DNA from: Candidatus Atribacteria bacterium
GTDB taxonomy: Bacteria > Atribacterota > Atribacteria > Atribacterales > Atribacteraceae
Assembly: GCA_018056205.1 (NCBI GenBank)
Contig: JAGPGC010000083.1
Coordinates: 1 to 5,592, forward strand
Direction: 5' to 3'
Length of the DNA stretch: 5,592 nucleotides
The position numbers and the translations under genes are program-made. The first letter of the stretch is position 1. The number at the start of each line of letters is the position of its first letter. Below, one piece after another: positions 4,755 through 5,592 of this stretch. The notes beneath the pieces were generated by a model. The model was not told where the DNA came from. It searched no databases and saw only the letters and a list, made by a program, of their open reading frames with translations.

Positions 4755-5592
4755 TCAATCCTCCTGTTGAGCTAAGACTGGAGATGCAGAAGATTCATAG
4801 TATTTTTTTATAAATTCATCCCGGACCCGTTTCAGTTCTTCTTTGGGGAGCATCTTTAGTAATTCCCAGCCAATATTCAAAGTTTCATCAATACTACGAT
4901 TTTCGTATTCTCCCTGCTCGACAAATTTTGCTTCGAATTCTTCGGAAAATTTCATATAGATCCTGTCAATTTCGGTAAGGGAAGCTTCTCCAAGAATAGT
5001 AGCCAGTTCGATAGCTTCTCGACCACGAGCATAAGCAGCGAACAGCTGATTAGCCAGGTCAGAATGATCTTCGCGGGTTTTATCTTTTCCGATACCCTTA
5101 TCGCGAAGACGGGATAGAGACGGAAGGACGTCGATTGGTGGATAAATTCCTTTTCGGAAAAGCTGGCGACTGATAATAATTTGACCTTCGGTGATATATC
5201 CAGTCAAGTCAGGAATGGGATGGGTTTTATCATCTTCAGGCATGGTGAGAATAGGAATTTGAGTAATGGAACCCTTTTTCCCTCGAATACGACCGGCTCT
5301 TTCGTACATAGTTGCCAGGTCGGTGTAAAGATATCCTGGATAACCACGGCGTCCAGGTACTTCCCGTCGAGCTGCAGATATTTCTCGAAGGGCTTCACAA
5401 TAATTGGTCATATCTGTCAAAATAACCAGAACCTGCATATCCATAGTGAAGGCCAAGTATTCAGCAGCAGTAAGTGCCATACGGGGAGTGATAATTCGCT
5501 CGACCGCTGGGTCATTAGCCAGGTTGACGAAAAGAACTGATCGTTCAATAGCACCGGTATTGCGAAGTTCTGATATGAAGTAGTTAGCTTCT
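4755..5592 (-). CDS. atpB: V/A-type ATP synthase subunit B (partial, 5' end outside window)
   Basis: Subunit B is the non-catalytic partner of subunit A in the A3B3 head of the V/A-type rotary ATPase. The frame is open to the window edge; 278 residues are visible of a usual length of about 460, so the N-terminal barrel and the first part of the nucleotide-binding fold are missing. Diagnostic stretches are [18 protein letters not shown] at the truncated end, [60 protein letters not shown] and [15 protein letters not shown]. The Arg in SLSR (codon at 5109-5111) aligns with the arginine finger that reaches into the catalytic site of subunit A. The C-terminus has the [20 protein letters not shown] helix seen in bacterial relatives. 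The stop at 4755-4757 is two bases before the subunit D start. Whether the enzyme moves protons or sodium, and makes or uses ATP, cannot be told from this part. Confidence 0.97.
   Translation of the reverse strand, partial: EANYFISELRNTGAIERSVLFVNLANDPAVERIITPRMALTAAEYLAFTMDMQVLVILTDMTNYCEALREISAARREVPGRRGYPGYLYTDLATMYERAGRIRGKKGSITQIPILTMPEDDKTHPIPDLTGYITEGQIIISRQLFRKGIYPPIDVLPSLSRLRDKGIGKDKTREDHSDLANQLFAAYARGREAIELATILGEASLTEIDRIYMKFSEEFEAKFVEQGEYENRSIDETLNIGWELLKMLPKEELKRVRDEFIKKYYESSASPVLAQQED

Noticed and set aside
5181..5540. Plus-strand frame of 119 codons and a minus-strand frame at 5204-5398.
   Set aside because: Both are shadows of the highly conserved ATPase subunit B sequence.

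Overview
The window looks like a piece of an AT-rich bacterial chromosome in which every recognisable gene is read on the minus strand. A bacterium is indicated by strong AGGAGG-type ribosome binding sites, a Sec signal peptide, an RbsABC-type sugar importer and a tRNA-Arg with an encoded CCA end. It also carries a V/A-type (archaeal-like) rotary ATPase, which in bacteria is scattered among Clostridia, Thermotogota, Synergistota, Spirochaetota, Deinococcus-Thermus and Atribacterota. I lean weakly towards an anaerobic, possibly thermophilic lineage such as Atribacterota or a relative. That is inference from gene style only.

Right block, read from 5592 down to 3255: the 3' part of the V/A-ATPase subunit B gene, then subunit D, then a calcineurin-like metallophosphoesterase, then tRNA-Arg(CCG). 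Subunits B and D are packed so tightly that the ribosome binding site of D lies inside the last codons of B. The phosphoesterase follows D after about 76 bases, which include a small hairpin. The tRNA begins only 10 bases after the phosphoesterase stop. B and D form the stator-side subunit and the central rotor shaft of the ATPase. The phosphoesterase and tRNA are probably passengers of read-through transcription.

Middle block, 2598-3254: about 650 bases with no convincing gene. It holds a 72-base double-hairpin palindromic repeat resembling the dispersed REP/MITE-like elements of many bacterial genomes, a short 29-base-period direct repeat next to it, very AT-rich DNA, and the probable promoter and leader region of the sugar transporter. 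The leader contains an unusually perfect Shine-Dalgarno sequence with no ordinary start codon after it.

Left block, 2597 down to 1: a sugar-type ABC importer operon in the order binding protein, permease, ATPase (the ATPase runs off the window). A strong 15-bp hairpin sits between the binding protein and permease genes. Such intercistronic hairpins usually raise the amount of binding protein relative to the membrane components. The ligand cannot be read from sequence. The binding protein is notably rich in tryptophan.

I see no defence system, CRISPR array, transposase or clearly novel system. The points most worth checking are the intercistronic hairpin, the palindromic repeat, the orphan ribosome binding site in the leader and the start codon of subunit D.
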